Under the pieces are notes generated by a model that worked only from the letters and a program-made list of their open reading frames with translations, was not told the origin of the DNA and did no database searches. Positions 18,321-27,974 of a stretch of 64,000 bases of DNA are shown piece after piece. Source of the DNA: an uncultured Woeseiaceae bacterium (GTDB lineage Bacteria > Pseudomonadota > Gammaproteobacteria > Steroidobacterales > Woeseiaceae); NCBI GenBank assembly GCA_947258565.1, contig CAMYJB010000014.1, positions 1 through 64,000 of the forward strand, in the 5' to 3' direction. Positions within the stretch are counted from its first letter, which is position 1, and each line of letters opens with the position of its first letter. A program made the translations under genes and the position numbers.

Positions 18321-20531
18321 ATGAATAAATCCGTCTGTAACCTGACGCTGCCGGTTATAGCCTTGCTGTTGATGTCCTGCGCCAGTGCTCCGCCCGCCAC
18401 GACCGATACCGGTCCGGGCGCAGCGACGCCGCAGGGTTCCGAGGCCGCCGGCGGAAAAGATCAGGGCACATCAGCCGATACCGGCCGGGCTTCGGGCCCG
18501 CCGGCATCGTCATCCGAAGAAGAGCGCGGCGACACCGTCCGCAAGGGCTCCGGCGTCTTCGTGCAGGGCACCGGGACCGGCGCCGGGAACGGGTATGCCG
18601 AAGGCGACGGCGTCACGCTCAATTTCGAGCAGGCCAGCCTGCCCGAGTTCCTGCGTGTCGTGTTCGAGTCGATCCTGAAGGAGAACTATCTCCTCGACCC
18701 GAGCGTGGCCGGCACCGTTACGCTGCACACGACACGACCGGTGACGCAGGACGCCGTGCTGCCCATCGTCGAGGCCGTGCTGGAGCAGAACGGCGCCGCC
18801 CTTATCCGCGACGAAGGCATGTTCAAGGTCCTGCCGCTCGGCGACGCCGCCAGCGCCTCGGGCTCGCCGGCCGTCGGCCGCTATCCCTCGTCGCGGCAGA
18901 AAGGCTACGGCATCCAGGTGGTGCCGCTGCAGCACGTCGCGGCGAGCGAGCTCGAGGGCATACTCGGGCCGTTCGTGCCCGAGGGCAGTTCGCTAACCGT
19001 CGATACGACGCGCAACGTGCTGATCCTGTCCGGTCCGAGATACCGGCTCGACGACCTGCTCGCGACCGTGCGCATGTTCGACGTCGACTGGCTCGCCGGC
19101 ATGTCGTTCGCGATGTTTCGCCTCGAATACGCCGATGCCGTGTCCGTGGTGGAGGAGATAGAGACCATCATCGACACCGGCGGCGACACGCCGCTCGCGG
19201 GCATCGTGCGGGTACTGCCGATCGAGCGCGTGAACGGCGTGCTCGTGATCACGCACCGCCCGGATCACATCGAGGCCATCCAGAACCTGATCGAGGAATT
19301 CGACTGGGGGCTGGAGGGGGCATCCGGCCGCCGCCTGTTCGTGTACGAACTCGAAAACGGCAAGGCCGAGAATATCGCCAGCGTACTGCAGCAGATTTTC
19401 GGCCAGAGAGAGCTCGAAGATTCCCGCAGCGGCGAACTCGCCGTGCCGGGCGCCGCGAGCAGCGTCTTCCGCCGCGCGGATGTCATCTCCCGGCCGCCGC
19501 CTTTGCCGGGGCAGTCGAGCGCGAATCGCGTCGCACGGCCGGCAACGATAACTGCGGCGCCGGCAGCGGGGGTCGCGGGCGATGCAGGCGAATCCGGCGA
19601 CGGCATCTCCGCCGAAAGCCAGGGCGAGATCACGATCATTGCCGACCAGGACAACAACGCGATCCTGGTCATGGCGACGCAGCAGGACTACCACGCGATC
19701 GAGGCGACCATCCGCCGGCTCGACATCTCGCCGCGGCAGGTGCTGATCGAGGCGACGATCGCCGAGGTGACGCTGTCCAATGGTCTGTCCTACGGCGTGC
19801 GCTGGTTCCTCGAGAACACCGACTGGGAACTCGGCTTCAATGCGCCGGTGCCGGAGAACGCTTCGGGCGCCGGGCTTGCTTTCGCATTTTTCGACGACTC
19901 GAGCGACCTGACCGCCTTCTTCGACGTACTGGCGACGCAATCCGACGTCAAGTTCCTGTCGACACCGCAGGTGATGGTGCTCGACAACCAGACCGCGAAC
20001 ATCCGTGTCGGCGACCAGATACCGGTCACGACGCGCAGCTCGCAGAGCACGACGAACCCGGACGCACCGATCGTGACCGAGGTCCAGTTCCGCGACACCG
20101 GAACCTTGCTGACGGTCACGCCGCGCATCAATGCTGGCGGCCAGATCACGCTCGAGATCAGCCAGGAGGTGAGCATCCCGGGCGCCGAACCCGCCGTGGG
20201 CGGCGGCGGCAACGTCGCGATCGCGCAACGGACGATCAACAGCAGCGTGATCGTGCAGAGCGGACAGACCGTCGTGCTCGGCGGCCTGATTCTCGAGACG
20301 ACGACCAACGGCAAGTCGGGCGTCCCGATCCTGATGAACATTCCCGGGCTCGGCGCGTTGTTCAGCACGAACTCGACGGACACCTTCCGGACCGAGTTGA
20401 TCATTACCGTGAGCCCGCGCGTGATCGAGGATCCGCGCGAGATGGAGAAGATCACCGAGGAATTGCGCGCGCGCATGGGTAAAGCGAACGAACTCGAGAA
20501 ATCGGCACGGTCGACGGGCGGAGGTCCCTGA
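18321..20531 (+). CDS. gspD: type II secretion secretin D
   Basis: The 736-residue secretin begins with a lipoprotein-type signal (LLLMSCAS), unusual but known in Xps-like secretins, which can then reach the outer membrane without a separate pilotin. After a low-complexity linker come N0-N3 ring domains (N0 near residue 95, then three repeats) and a secretin pore domain from about residue 470 with the conserved VPxLxxIPxLGxLF-like segment near 672. It forms the outer-membrane channel of the pathway. It is transcribed away from gspE-N. Confidence 0.93.
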   Translation: MNKSVCNLTLPVIALLLMSCASAPPATTDTGPGAATPQGSEAAGGKDQGTSADTGRASGPPASSSEEERGDTVRKGSGVFVQGTGTGAGNGYAEGDGVTLNFEQASLPEFLRVVFESILKENYLLDPSVAGTVTLHTTRPVTQDAVLPIVEAVLEQNGAALIRDEGMFKVLPLGDAASASGSPAVGRYPSSRQKGYGIQVVPLQHVAASELEGILGPFVPEGSSLTVDTTRNVLILSGPRYRLDDLLATVRMFDVDWLAGMSFAMFRLEYADAVSVVEEIETIIDTGGDTPLAGIVRVLPIERVNGVLVITHRPDHIEAIQNLIEEFDWGLEGASGRRLFVYELENGKAENIASVLQQIFGQRELEDSRSGELAVPGAASSVFRRADVISRPPPLPGQSSANRVARPATITAAPAAGVAGDAGESGDGISAESQGEITIIADQDNNAILVMATQQDYHAIEATIRRLDISPRQVLIEATIAEVTLSNGLSYGVRWFLENTDWELGFNAPVPENASGAGLAFAFFDDSSDLTAFFDVLATQSDVKFLSTPQVMVLDNQTANIRVGDQIPVTTRSSQSTTNPDAPIVTEVQFRDTGTLLTVTPRINAGGQITLEISQEVSIPGAEPAVGGGGNVAIAQRTINSSVIVQSGQTVVLGGLILETTTNGKSGVPILMNIPGLGALFSTNSTDTFRTELIITVSPRVIEDPREMEKITEELRARMGKANELEKSARSTGGGP

Positions 20532-20566
20532 GCGACGCTGCAGGGGCGAAGAGGAAGCAGCAATTA

Positions 20567-20585
20567 CGCCGGCGCATTGCCGGCG
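20567..20585 (+). other. hairpin between gspD and a kinase gene
   Basis: A 7-bp GC stem (20567-20573 with 20579-20585) with a five-base loop lies just after gspD. No T run follows, so it may slow RNA decay or polymerase rather than end transcription. Confidence 0.3.
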
Positions 20586-20615
20586 CCTGCGTAGATGCAG
20601 GAGGGGATTGGCGGA

Positions 20616-23177
20616 ATGAGCAAGAATCGGTGGATCGTAATCCTGTCAGGCGTTCTTGCCGTGGCGTTGCTCGTGATGCTCATGCTGCCGATGCCGATCG
20701 GCTCCGCCGAGCGCATAATCGCGGATACCCTGCTCGTCGCCCTGATTCTCCTGATCCTGCTGCATGCCCGGGCCGATAACGGGGCGCTGAAGGAGCTCAG
20801 TGACGCCAACAGTGAACTCGAGGCAAGGCTCGGCGGACTGCAGCAACGCCTGAGCGACTCCGAGGCGTTCAACCAGTCCGTACTGGACGGCGTGCCGGAT
20901 CCCGCGATCATTATCGACAAGGACTTCAAGGTATCGGCAATCAACAGGGCCGCGCGCAAGGGTCTCAACGGAGACGGCGCCGGCGGCGAGCCGCTGCCGT
21001 GCTACCGCGCGCTGCACGGGCGGGACACGCCATGTGACCCGGCAGAACACCCCTGCGTTCTGACCACGGGCGAGTCCTGCAAGCACATAAAGAAACAGGT
21101 GGATGAGGACGGCACCGTACAAACGGTCGAGCTCAGGGCGACGCCGCTCTATGACGAGAACGGCGAAATCACGGGTGCGGTCGAGGTGCTTCACAACCTC
21201 AACGAGCAGGAACGGCTCGCGCTCAGATTGCAGCGTGCGCGGGAGGACGCAGACACGGCGCACAGGGCGAGGACCCGGTTCGTGGCGACGATGAGCCACG
21301 AGGTGCGCACGCCGCTGAATGCCGTGCTCGGCATGGCCGACCTGCTGCGACTGACATCGCTGACAAGGAAGCAGAAGTCCTACGTCCAGATCATGGAGAG
21401 CAGCAGCAATATGTTGCTGAGTCTCGTCGACAACATGATCGACTTCGCGATGATCGAATCCGGCAAGCTCGAACTGAAACGCGATTCGTTCCACGTCAAT
21501 GACCTGCTCGAGCGCGTGCTCGAGATCATGGGGTACCAGGCCTATGCGAAAGGCATCGAACTGGCGGGTTCGACGGACTACGAGCCCGATACGCAGGTTG
21601 CCGGTGACTTCCACCGCTTACAGCAGATCATGATCAATCTCGTCAGCAACGCCATCAAGTTCACCGATGCGGGCGAGGTTGCCATCAATGTTGGCGTCGA
21701 AACCGCGAACGGAGGCGACACGATCCTGTCGGTTTCGGTTGCGGATACCGGTATCGGTATGTCGGAAGAGGCCGGCGAGCGCCTGTTCATACCCTTCAGC
21801 TCGATCACCCGGGAGATCGGCAGTCACGGCCAGGGCAGCGGCCTGGGACTCGCAATCAGCAAGCAGCTGATCGACCTGATGGATGGTGAGATCAATCTCG
21901 AGAGCGAACTCGGCCGGGGAACGACCGTCTGGTTCACGGTGCCCGTCAAGCGCGTTGCGGTGGATAACCGGTCCATGATCGATAGCCGCGAGGCGCTGAG
22001 CAACCGCCATCTGTTGCTCGTCAACGCCAATCCGAAGATATCCGATTCGATCTGCAGCTTCCTGGCATCGTGGGACATGAGCTGCGACAGGGAGCCGCGG
22101 GCGGAGGAGGTGCCGCGGCGGCTCGACGCGGCGGAGAAAGCCGGCTATCCCTTCGACGGTATCGTGCTGGACGTCGATAACGCAGGCAAGGATCGGCTGG
22201 CCGTCGCACGCAGGATCCGCGAGCAAAGTGATCTGCCGATCGTCCTGCTGACCTCGATCGCGCAGCCGCTGGGCGTCGGGCAGGTCTCCGCGATCGGCAG
22301 AATTCGCTGCGTGAACAAACCGATCCTGCCCGGCGTGCTGCGTTACAACCTGTCGCGCCTGTTCGAAGTCGACCTTCGTGAGCCGGGGCAGGCAGAAAAG
22401 GCTTTCCAGTCACTGCGGATCCTGATTGCCGAGGACAACCCCATCAACAGGAAGCTCCTGAGCAGCATGCTCAAATCCCTGGACTTCGACGTCGATACCG
22501 TCAATGACGGTCCATCGGTGTTGACGGCGCTGGACAAAAGCACCTATGACCTGATCCTGATGGATTGCCAGATGCCCGGTATGGATGGGGATGAAGTGAC
22601 GCGGGTGATACGGGAAGGCAAGCACGGCAATGGCGTGCAGCCGGTTATCGTCGCCATAACCGCGGACGTTTCGGCGGACCACAAGGAACAGTGCATGCAG
22701 GCCGGCATGGACGACTTCCTTGCAAAGCCCGTGCGTCTCGACATGCTGAAGACCGGGCTGCGGCGCTGGTCGCTGACGGCGAACTCACGGCGACGCCAAC
22801 AGCCCGATGCGACCGAGTCCGTGGCGGGCGCCGGCGAAGACATCGTCGGCCGGCTGCAGAATCGCGCCGGCGTGATCGACAGTGCCGCGCTCGACGAGTT
22901 CATCGACCTGTTCATCGACGACACCTGTTCACGGCTCGAGGTCCTGCAGGATGCGCTCAGAAAGAGCGACCTGAAGACGATTCGGCGCGAGTGCCATGCT
23001 TTAAAGGGTGCGTGCCTGGAGATGGGCGTGACGGGCCTGAGCAGCTGTTGCGACGCATTGGGCAAGGCGAGCCGCGACAAGCGGATCGGCGATCTCCCGA
23101 CGGAGCTGAATCGCTTGACGGCGGAGTTCGAGCGCGTCCGGCCGATATTCGAGGCCGGGCGCAACCGTACGAACTAG
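20616..23177 (+). CDS. hybrid sensor histidine kinase with PAS, pseudo-receiver, receiver and Hpt
   Basis: I prefer the ATG at 20616 over an in-frame ATG at 20595 because AGGAGGGG (20599-20606) sits nine bases before it. The 853-residue protein has two membrane helices (about 6-50), a coiled coil, a PAS domain (about 88-205) with four cysteines (129, 140, 147, 155), HisKA with His228 in SHEVRTPLN, an HATPase domain, a receiver-like domain without the usual acidic pocket, a full receiver with Asp650, and an Hpt domain with His794 in CHALKG. This is a BarA/ArcB-like phosphorelay. The neighbouring LuxR regulator is a possible partner. Its TAG stop shares CTAG with that convergent gene. Confidence 0.88.
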   Translation: MSKNRWIVILSGVLAVALLVMLMLPMPIGSAERIIADTLLVALILLILLHARADNGALKELSDANSELEARLGGLQQRLSDSEAFNQSVLDGVPDPAIIIDKDFKVSAINRAARKGLNGDGAGGEPLPCYRALHGRDTPCDPAEHPCVLTTGESCKHIKKQVDEDGTVQTVELRATPLYDENGEITGAVEVLHNLNEQERLALRLQRAREDADTAHRARTRFVATMSHEVRTPLNAVLGMADLLRLTSLTRKQKSYVQIMESSSNMLLSLVDNMIDFAMIESGKLELKRDSFHVNDLLERVLEIMGYQAYAKGIELAGSTDYEPDTQVAGDFHRLQQIMINLVSNAIKFTDAGEVAINVGVETANGGDTILSVSVADTGIGMSEEAGERLFIPFSSITREIGSHGQGSGLGLAISKQLIDLMDGEINLESELGRGTTVWFTVPVKRVAVDNRSMIDSREALSNRHLLLVNANPKISDSICSFLASWDMSCDREPRAEEVPRRLDAAEKAGYPFDGIVLDVDNAGKDRLAVARRIREQSDLPIVLLTSIAQPLGVGQVSAIGRIRCVNKPILPGVLRYNLSRLFEVDLREPGQAEKAFQSLRILIAEDNPINRKLLSSMLKSLDFDVDTVNDGPSVLTALDKSTYDLILMDCQMPGMDGDEVTRVIREGKHGNGVQPVIVAITADVSADHKEQCMQAGMDDFLAKPVRLDMLKTGLRRWSLTANSRRRQQPDATESVAGAGEDIVGRLQNRAGVIDSAALDEFIDLFIDDTCSRLEVLQDALRKSDLKTIRRECHALKGACLEMGVTGLSSCCDALGKASRDKRIGDLPTELNRLTAEFERVRPIFEAGRNRTN

Positions 23178-23848
23178 CCCGCCGAGGGCAGCGAGATTAC
23201 CCCTTGCTGTACCGCCATCGACACCGCTTCGGTGCGGTTGGTCGCGTCGAGCTTGCTGAGAATCGCGTGCACGTGAAACTTCACGGTCGATTCGGAAATG
23301 AACAGGGCGGCCCCGATATCGCGGTTGGTCTTGCCGCCGGCCAATAGCTCCAGCACCTGTCTCTCGCGCTTGCTGAATTCGATGACCGGCTGCTTGGCTT
23401 TCGCCGAACGCTTGGTCATGTGACTCATCAGTTTCGCGGCGACGGCCGACTCGATCGCGCTGCCGCCTTCGTTGACGCTGCGCACGGCGCTGACGATTTC
23501 CTCCTTCGGGCTGCCCTTCAGCAAGTAGCCGTCCACGCCGAGTTCGGCCGCCTGGATGATGTAGTCCTCCTCGTCGTGCGAGGTGTAGACGATGACCTTG
23601 AGGCTCGGCGCGATCTCGCGCACCTGGCGAAGTGCCTCCACGCCGTCGATCTCGCCGAGTTCCAGGTCGAGCAGGACGACATCGGGCTCGAGGCCGCTCA
23701 GCGCATCCTCGATTCCCTGCATACCGTCGAGTTCGCCGACGACCTCGATGTCGTCCTCGGCGTCGAGAATGTGCCTGACGCCGTAGCGCACGACGGGATG
23801 ATCGTCCACGAGCAACGTGCGAATCGGAGATGTCGAAGAATCTGACAT
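23174..23848 (-). CDS. NarL/FixJ family response regulator
   Basis: The start at the ATG at 23848 is supported by AGGGA upstream. The 224-residue protein has a receiver with Asp15/Asp16 and phosphoacceptor Asp61 (VVLLDLELG), and a C-terminal LuxR-type helix-turn-helix (FSKRERQVLELLAGGKTN, STVKFHVHAILSKL). It binds DNA after phosphorylation. It lies between two hybrid kinases that each end in an Hpt domain, the usual donors for such regulators, so pairing with one or both is likely but inferred. Targets are unknown. Confidence 0.9.
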   Translation of the reverse strand: MSDSSTSPIRTLLVDDHPVVRYGVRHILDAEDDIEVVGELDGMQGIEDALSGLEPDVVLLDLELGEIDGVEALRQVREIAPSLKVIVYTSHDEEDYIIQAAELGVDGYLLKGSPKEEIVSAVRSVNEGGSAIESAVAAKLMSHMTKRSAKAKQPVIEFSKRERQVLELLAGGKTNRDIGAALFISESTVKFHVHAILSKLDATNRTEAVSMAVQQGVISLPSAG

Positions 23849-24292
23849 GTTTATGTCCCTGGGCTGCGGCGCATTCCGCTTATTGTCACGTGAGCATCTT
23901 GACAAAAGCTGGCGGATTGTAACGGATGCTCGTCAAGAATGGTGTGCCTGTCAATCAACTTGCGCTCAATTTGGCGCCATAATCCGGAGCGCCCGGCAAG
24001 CTCGCCGGCTACGGCGGCCGGCGCGGTCAGGCTGTCAAACGCGCTCGACCAGGAGAAAATATATGGGCAAACAGGCCCATTCTTGTCGAAACTGAAGGCG
24101 TAAAAACCGGTAGTAAGCCTTTGAATTCATGTCGGAAATATTTACAGATTTCCTGGCTGTGCCTTATATATGATTGATTTCCATCACAGGAACGGACTTT
24201 GCATCAAATACGAATACTAGAGGTAGTTCTGGCGACGATGACCGCAGCACCGACGCCTTTCTGGCTGGTCACGACATAATACAAACTATCAG
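23849..24292 (+). promoter_or_regulatory. long untranslated region upstream of the second hybrid kinase
   Basis: This 444-base stretch holds no ordinary gene. It contains a short leader-like reading frame with a good ribosome binding site (24063-24095), a hairpin ATGGGC/GCCCAT inside it, and AT-rich sequence from about 24110 to 24200 where promoters could lie. The response regulator promoter must also be near its left end. I could not match it to a known riboswitch. Confidence 0.3.
24063..24095 (+). CDS. possible 10-residue leader peptide
   Basis: AGGAG (24051-24055) is seven bases from an ATG that opens a frame reading MGKQAHSCRN then stop. The first codons form one arm of a 6-bp inverted repeat (24063-24068 with 24075-24080). 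The spacing is ideal, yet the peptide is tiny and about 200 bases separate it from the kinase. It may be a leader that senses translation, or a chance frame. Confidence 0.25.
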   Translation: MGKQAHSCRN

Positions 24293-26620
24293 ATGCAACT
24301 GAGCACGCGATCGTTTTCGCTGAAGTCTCTTGTCGTCGGCATTGTTGCCGTCGGGCTGGTCTCTATTGCCATTGTCATCTATTCGCAGTGGCTGGTTACG
24401 AGAGATTTTCAACGCAATACCAACTTCATGCGGCTGATGCAGTCGGTGCAGCAGGAAGTCGCGACCTCGCATCTGTGGTTCGAAGAGGCGCTCGGTGGGG
24501 ATCGCTATATCAATCTCGACGAGGACGTGCGGTGGCGAATCCAGGCCGCCCAGACGCTCGTCGATGCCGCCATTTATGGCGGAGATACCCCGCTCGGGCA
24601 GGTTCCGGCTCTGGTCGAAGCCAGCGACAACCTCCGGCTGCTGCGGGAGCGAATCGGTGAGTTCGATCGCATCCTGTCCGATCGCTGGGACGCGCGCGAC
24701 ACGGCCGGCGTCATCGGCGGCGACCTCGACCAGCAGTTCGATGCCGTGTTCGGCGAGATCCTGGGGCTGTCTACGACGATCTCCGGACAGATCGACAGCA
24801 TAATCGCGGCCGACGAAAAGCAGATTTTCCTGCTCAATGTCCTGATCATCGTAATCCTGGTGACGTCCTTTACCCTGATCGCGGTACTCGTCATCCGCAA
24901 TCGCCAGGAACTCGAGCAACGCGCCGTGGTGCTGGCACGCATGGTGGCGGATCGGACCGGCGAGCTGGAGGCCAGGGAAGCAGAGGCGCAGCAGCGCAGC
25001 CGGGAACTGGCGGTTGCCCGCGACCAGGCCAACGCGGCAAGCGAGGCGAAGAGCCAGTTCCTCGCCAACATGAGCCACGAGATCCGCACGCCGATGAACG
25101 GCGTGATCGGCATGGCGAGCCTGTTGCTGCGCACCGACCTGACGCCCGAGCAGAAGGAATACGCAGAGATCATGCACTCCTCCGGCATGTCGCTGCTGAA
25201 GATCATCAACTCGGTACTCGATTTCTCCAAGATCGAGGCCGGCAAGCTGATCCTGGAGAGCATCCGGTTCTCGGTGCACGAGAAACTGACCGACATCGCC
25301 CAGCTGTTCTCGGCGGAGGCAAAACGCAAGAACCTGACGATCAGCTACGCGGTGGCCGATAATGTGCCCAATACCGTGCGCGGCGACCCGGTGCGCCTCG
25401 GCCAGATACTGGCGAATCTCGTCAGCAACGCGATCAAGTTTTCGCGCGACGGCGACATCAGCATCGTCTGCGACTGCGTCGACTGCGACCAGGTGGAGCA
25501 GGGATATGTGCGCCTGAAATTCGTCGTCAAGGATTGCGGCATCGGCATCGATGCGAATGACCAGGAGAAACTGTTCCGGGAATTCAGCCAGGTCGACGAG
25601 TCCGATACGCGCAAGTATGGCGGCACGGGGCTGGGCCTGGTTATCTCCAAGGAGCTGGCGACGCTCATGGGCGGCACGATCGGCGTCGACAGCGAGCCCG
25701 GGAACGGCAGCCGCTTCTGGTTCACGATTGCCGTGGCGAGCGGCTACGGCGAGGAAGACGAAGTGCCGGCGTCGCAGGGCATCAGCGGGACCGAACTGCA
25801 GGCGGAGACCACCGCGGATCATCAGCCCGCAGCAGCCGGCAGGGTGCTGGTCGTCGACGACAACGAAGTCAACCTGCTCGTCGCGCAGCGCATGCTCGAG
25901 CAGCTCGGCTATGACGTCGAGACCCTGGCCAGTGGCGAAGAGGCGATCGAGGCGAACGAGAAAAAGGATTACACCGCGATCCTCATCGACTCGCAGATGC
26001 CGGGAATGACTGGCAACCAGGCGACGCGGATCATCCGTGAGCGCGAGGGCGACAAACGGCACACGCCGGTCATCGCACTGACCGCGTACGCGATGACCGA
26101 GGACCGCGAACGGGCGTTCGCCGCGGGTGTCGACGATTACCTGAGCAAGCCGGTGTTCGTCGAAGAACTCGAAGCGTCCTTGTGCCGCGTGCTGAGCGGC
26201 AGCGTTGAAGTGGCGAACCTTTCGGCAAGCGCTCTGCATGCCGGCCCCGAAGCGGCGTTGCTGCCCGATCGCGTTCTCGATATGTCCATCATTAAAGAGT
26301 TGAGCAAGATCAAGGGTTCGGGCGATGCTGACCTGTTCAGCGAACTCGCGGACCAGTTCCTGCAGCAGATGCCCGCTTGGATGCGCAAACTCGATGCGGC
26401 GGCCCGCGACGGCGATACTCGCCAGGTCCGCCGCCAGGCGCACAGGCTGCTGGGCCTCTGCCGACAGATCGGCGCCGAGCGCATGGCCGCGCTATGCGCA
26501 CGGCTCGAACAGCTGCGGGACGAGGCCGAGGAGAGCGAGTTGCTGGAAGAGATTTCGCGGCTGCAGCTCGAGTTCGAGGCCGCCCACCGGGCGCTCGACG
26601 ATCGTCACCTGGGCGACTGA
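24293..26620 (+). CDS. hybrid sensor histidine kinase with receiver and Hpt domains
   Basis: A 775-residue kinase with two membrane helices (about 12-32 and 180-202) enclosing a periplasmic helical sensor region, a coiled coil, HisKA with His262 ([10 protein letters not shown]), an HATPase domain with GTGLGLVIS, a receiver with Asp566 (LIDSQMPGM) and an Hpt domain with His717 (QAHRLLG). The Hpt motif departs from the usual AHxLKG, but His is kept. It is a self-contained phosphorelay donor. The periplasmic region of roughly 145 residues should set the signal; its ligand is unknown. Confidence 0.88.
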   Translation: MQLSTRSFSLKSLVVGIVAVGLVSIAIVIYSQWLVTRDFQRNTNFMRLMQSVQQEVATSHLWFEEALGGDRYINLDEDVRWRIQAAQTLVDAAIYGGDTPLGQVPALVEASDNLRLLRERIGEFDRILSDRWDARDTAGVIGGDLDQQFDAVFGEILGLSTTISGQIDSIIAADEKQIFLLNVLIIVILVTSFTLIAVLVIRNRQELEQRAVVLARMVADRTGELEAREAEAQQRSRELAVARDQANAASEAKSQFLANMSHEIRTPMNGVIGMASLLLRTDLTPEQKEYAEIMHSSGMSLLKIINSVLDFSKIEAGKLILESIRFSVHEKLTDIAQLFSAEAKRKNLTISYAVADNVPNTVRGDPVRLGQILANLVSNAIKFSRDGDISIVCDCVDCDQVEQGYVRLKFVVKDCGIGIDANDQEKLFREFSQVDESDTRKYGGTGLGLVISKELATLMGGTIGVDSEPGNGSRFWFTIAVASGYGEEDEVPASQGISGTELQAETTADHQPAAAGRVLVVDDNEVNLLVAQRMLEQLGYDVETLASGEEAIEANEKKDYTAILIDSQMPGMTGNQATRIIREREGDKRHTPVIALTAYAMTEDRERAFAAGVDDYLSKPVFVEELEASLCRVLSGSVEVANLSASALHAGPEAALLPDRVLDMSIIKELSKIKGSGDADLFSELADQFLQQMPAWMRKLDAAARDGDTRQVRRQAHRLLGLCRQIGAERMAALCARLEQLRDEAEESELLEEISRLQLEFEAAHRALDDRHLGD

Positions 26621-26717
26621 ACGCCCGTCGTCACGTCAATTCTTGATGGATTACGGTTGGCCTACTGCTGCGCGGGATAGCGTGTGGGGCAGGTCCGGGC
26701 AACGCCGAAAAAAGGAA

Positions 26718-26783
26718 GCCGGCGACAGCGCCACTCTGGTCCTCCGCAGTTCCACAGACTTCATGGCACGTGCTGTCGCCGGC
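26718..26783. repeat. 12-bp inverted repeat bounding a 66-bp element
   Basis: GCCGGCGACAGC at 26718-26729 is matched perfectly in inverted form at 26772-26783. On the minus strand the right-hand arm is followed within about eight bases by a run of six T, so it could end transcription of the triheme cytochrome gene at 26904, despite a 42-base loop. It also resembles a small REP or MITE-like element. The rest of 26621-26903 shows nothing I can call. Confidence 0.4.
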
Positions 26784-26903
26784 ATACCTTGACTACACAC
26801 CTATATAAACGCCGGCGAGTCTCGACCCGTTGCAGTGATTAAACATAATGCACAATAAAGTTGCGCTGATGTTTCACCCGTAAGCGACTGGAAATTATAG
26901 GGT

Positions 26904-27893
26904 TTACTGGGAGCGGCGCTGATCGGTCCGAAAAGATTCCCGGATGTAGGCGATGATGGCAGCGATCTCGTGCGGCGCCAGTACGTGTTTCCAGGCGGGC
27001 ATCGAGGTGCCCGGGATGCCGTGCAGGATTCGCTGCTCCATCGCGGTGTCGTCCTGCGCGAGCCGGAACTCCGGAGCCGTGAAATCGCGCGGTCGCGGCT
27101 CGAGAAAACTGCCGATCCAGTTGCGGCCGGTGCCGTCGGCCGCGTGGCAGAAAGCGCAGTTGTCCTGGTACAGCGGCCGGCCGGCGAGGGCGCGGGCCGA
27201 CAGTCCCGCCGTGTCCGGCGGGATGTCGTGCTGCGCGTAGGGTGAGGCACCGGAGATCAGGTCCGCATTCGATTCGCGGTGGCTGAAATGATCCCGCGGG
27301 TAGGACACGGCCCGCAGCTCCCATTCGGGTGCACTGCCCGGGCCCGAGTTAGGCTGGTCGTGGCAGCTGACGCAGGCGGATTCGTACAGCCGGCGGCCGC
27401 GTCGCTGGTCTTCGCTGAGCGATTCCCAGGGCGTGGAGAGCGGCACGGAGCCGTCGATGAACGGGAAGGCGGCCGCGTAGCGCCCGTGATCGGTCCAGCC
27501 GTTCCGGGGCGAGTGATAGCGGGCGTCGATGGGCTCCGCGGTCATGAAGGATCGCTGGATGTATTCCGCGACGGCGCGCGCATCGGCCTCGGCGAGCACG
27601 GACGCGAAACTCACCATGCCCGTGCCCTCGCGGCCGTTGAGGACGGTCTCGACTATCCGTTCGATCGGCAGTTCGTCGGCCGCAACACTGGTAAAATCGC
27701 GGGGCGGGGGCGTGAGACTCGTACTGGCGAGGGTCTGCGCGTCGCCCGCGTAGCCGTGGCACTGGTAGCAGTAATAGCGGTAGATCGCCTCGCCGTCGGA
27801 CCCGGATTCCGCCAGTGCGGTGCCTCCCTGCACGAGGAGCGCGGCCACGGTCAGGACGATTCGGATGGAGTTTTGGTCGGGCATGCACATCAT
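26904..27893 (-). CDS. triheme periplasmic cytochrome c
   Basis: I start this gene at the ATG at 27893; two more in-frame ATGs follow at once and the longer frame upstream is antisense to the thioredoxin gene. The 329-residue product has a signal peptide and three class I cytochrome c domains with CYQCH, CVSCH and CAFCH, each followed by a Met-bearing segment such as GTGMVSF and GTSMPAWKH. Repeated cytochrome c domains of this kind shuttle electrons in the periplasm. It is divergent from the 27975-31648 operon. Confidence 0.85.
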   Translation of the reverse strand: MMCMPDQNSIRIVLTVAALLVQGGTALAESGSDGEAIYRYYCYQCHGYAGDAQTLASTSLTPPPRDFTSVAADELPIERIVETVLNGREGTGMVSFASVLAEADARAVAEYIQRSFMTAEPIDARYHSPRNGWTDHGRYAAAFPFIDGSVPLSTPWESLSEDQRRGRRLYESACVSCHDQPNSGPGSAPEWELRAVSYPRDHFSHRESNADLISGASPYAQHDIPPDTAGLSARALAGRPLYQDNCAFCHAADGTGRNWIGSFLEPRPRDFTAPEFRLAQDDTAMEQRILHGIPGTSMPAWKHVLAPHEIAAIIAYIRESFRTDQRRSQ

Positions 27894-27974
27894 TCGAGCA
27901 GCGGATTCTAGACGCTGACGCGCGGCAGGCAAGCCCCCATGCTGAAGACGCCGGAGAAAGACTGAGATATCGAC

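Noticed and set aside
20595..20616. Upstream ATG for the first hybrid kinase
   Set aside because: The AGGAGG motif lies inside this extension and is correctly spaced for the ATG at 20616.
24063..24125. Another possible c-di-GMP riboswitch (GGGCAAAC and CCGGTAG segments)
   Set aside because: The stems expected between these segments do not form and the core sequence is missing.
24269..26443. 724-residue open frame on the minus strand opposite the second hybrid kinase
   Set aside because: It is the antisense shadow of a clear kinase gene with intact motifs on the plus strand; the translated product is His/Arg/Asp-rich low-complexity sequence typical of GC-rich shadows.
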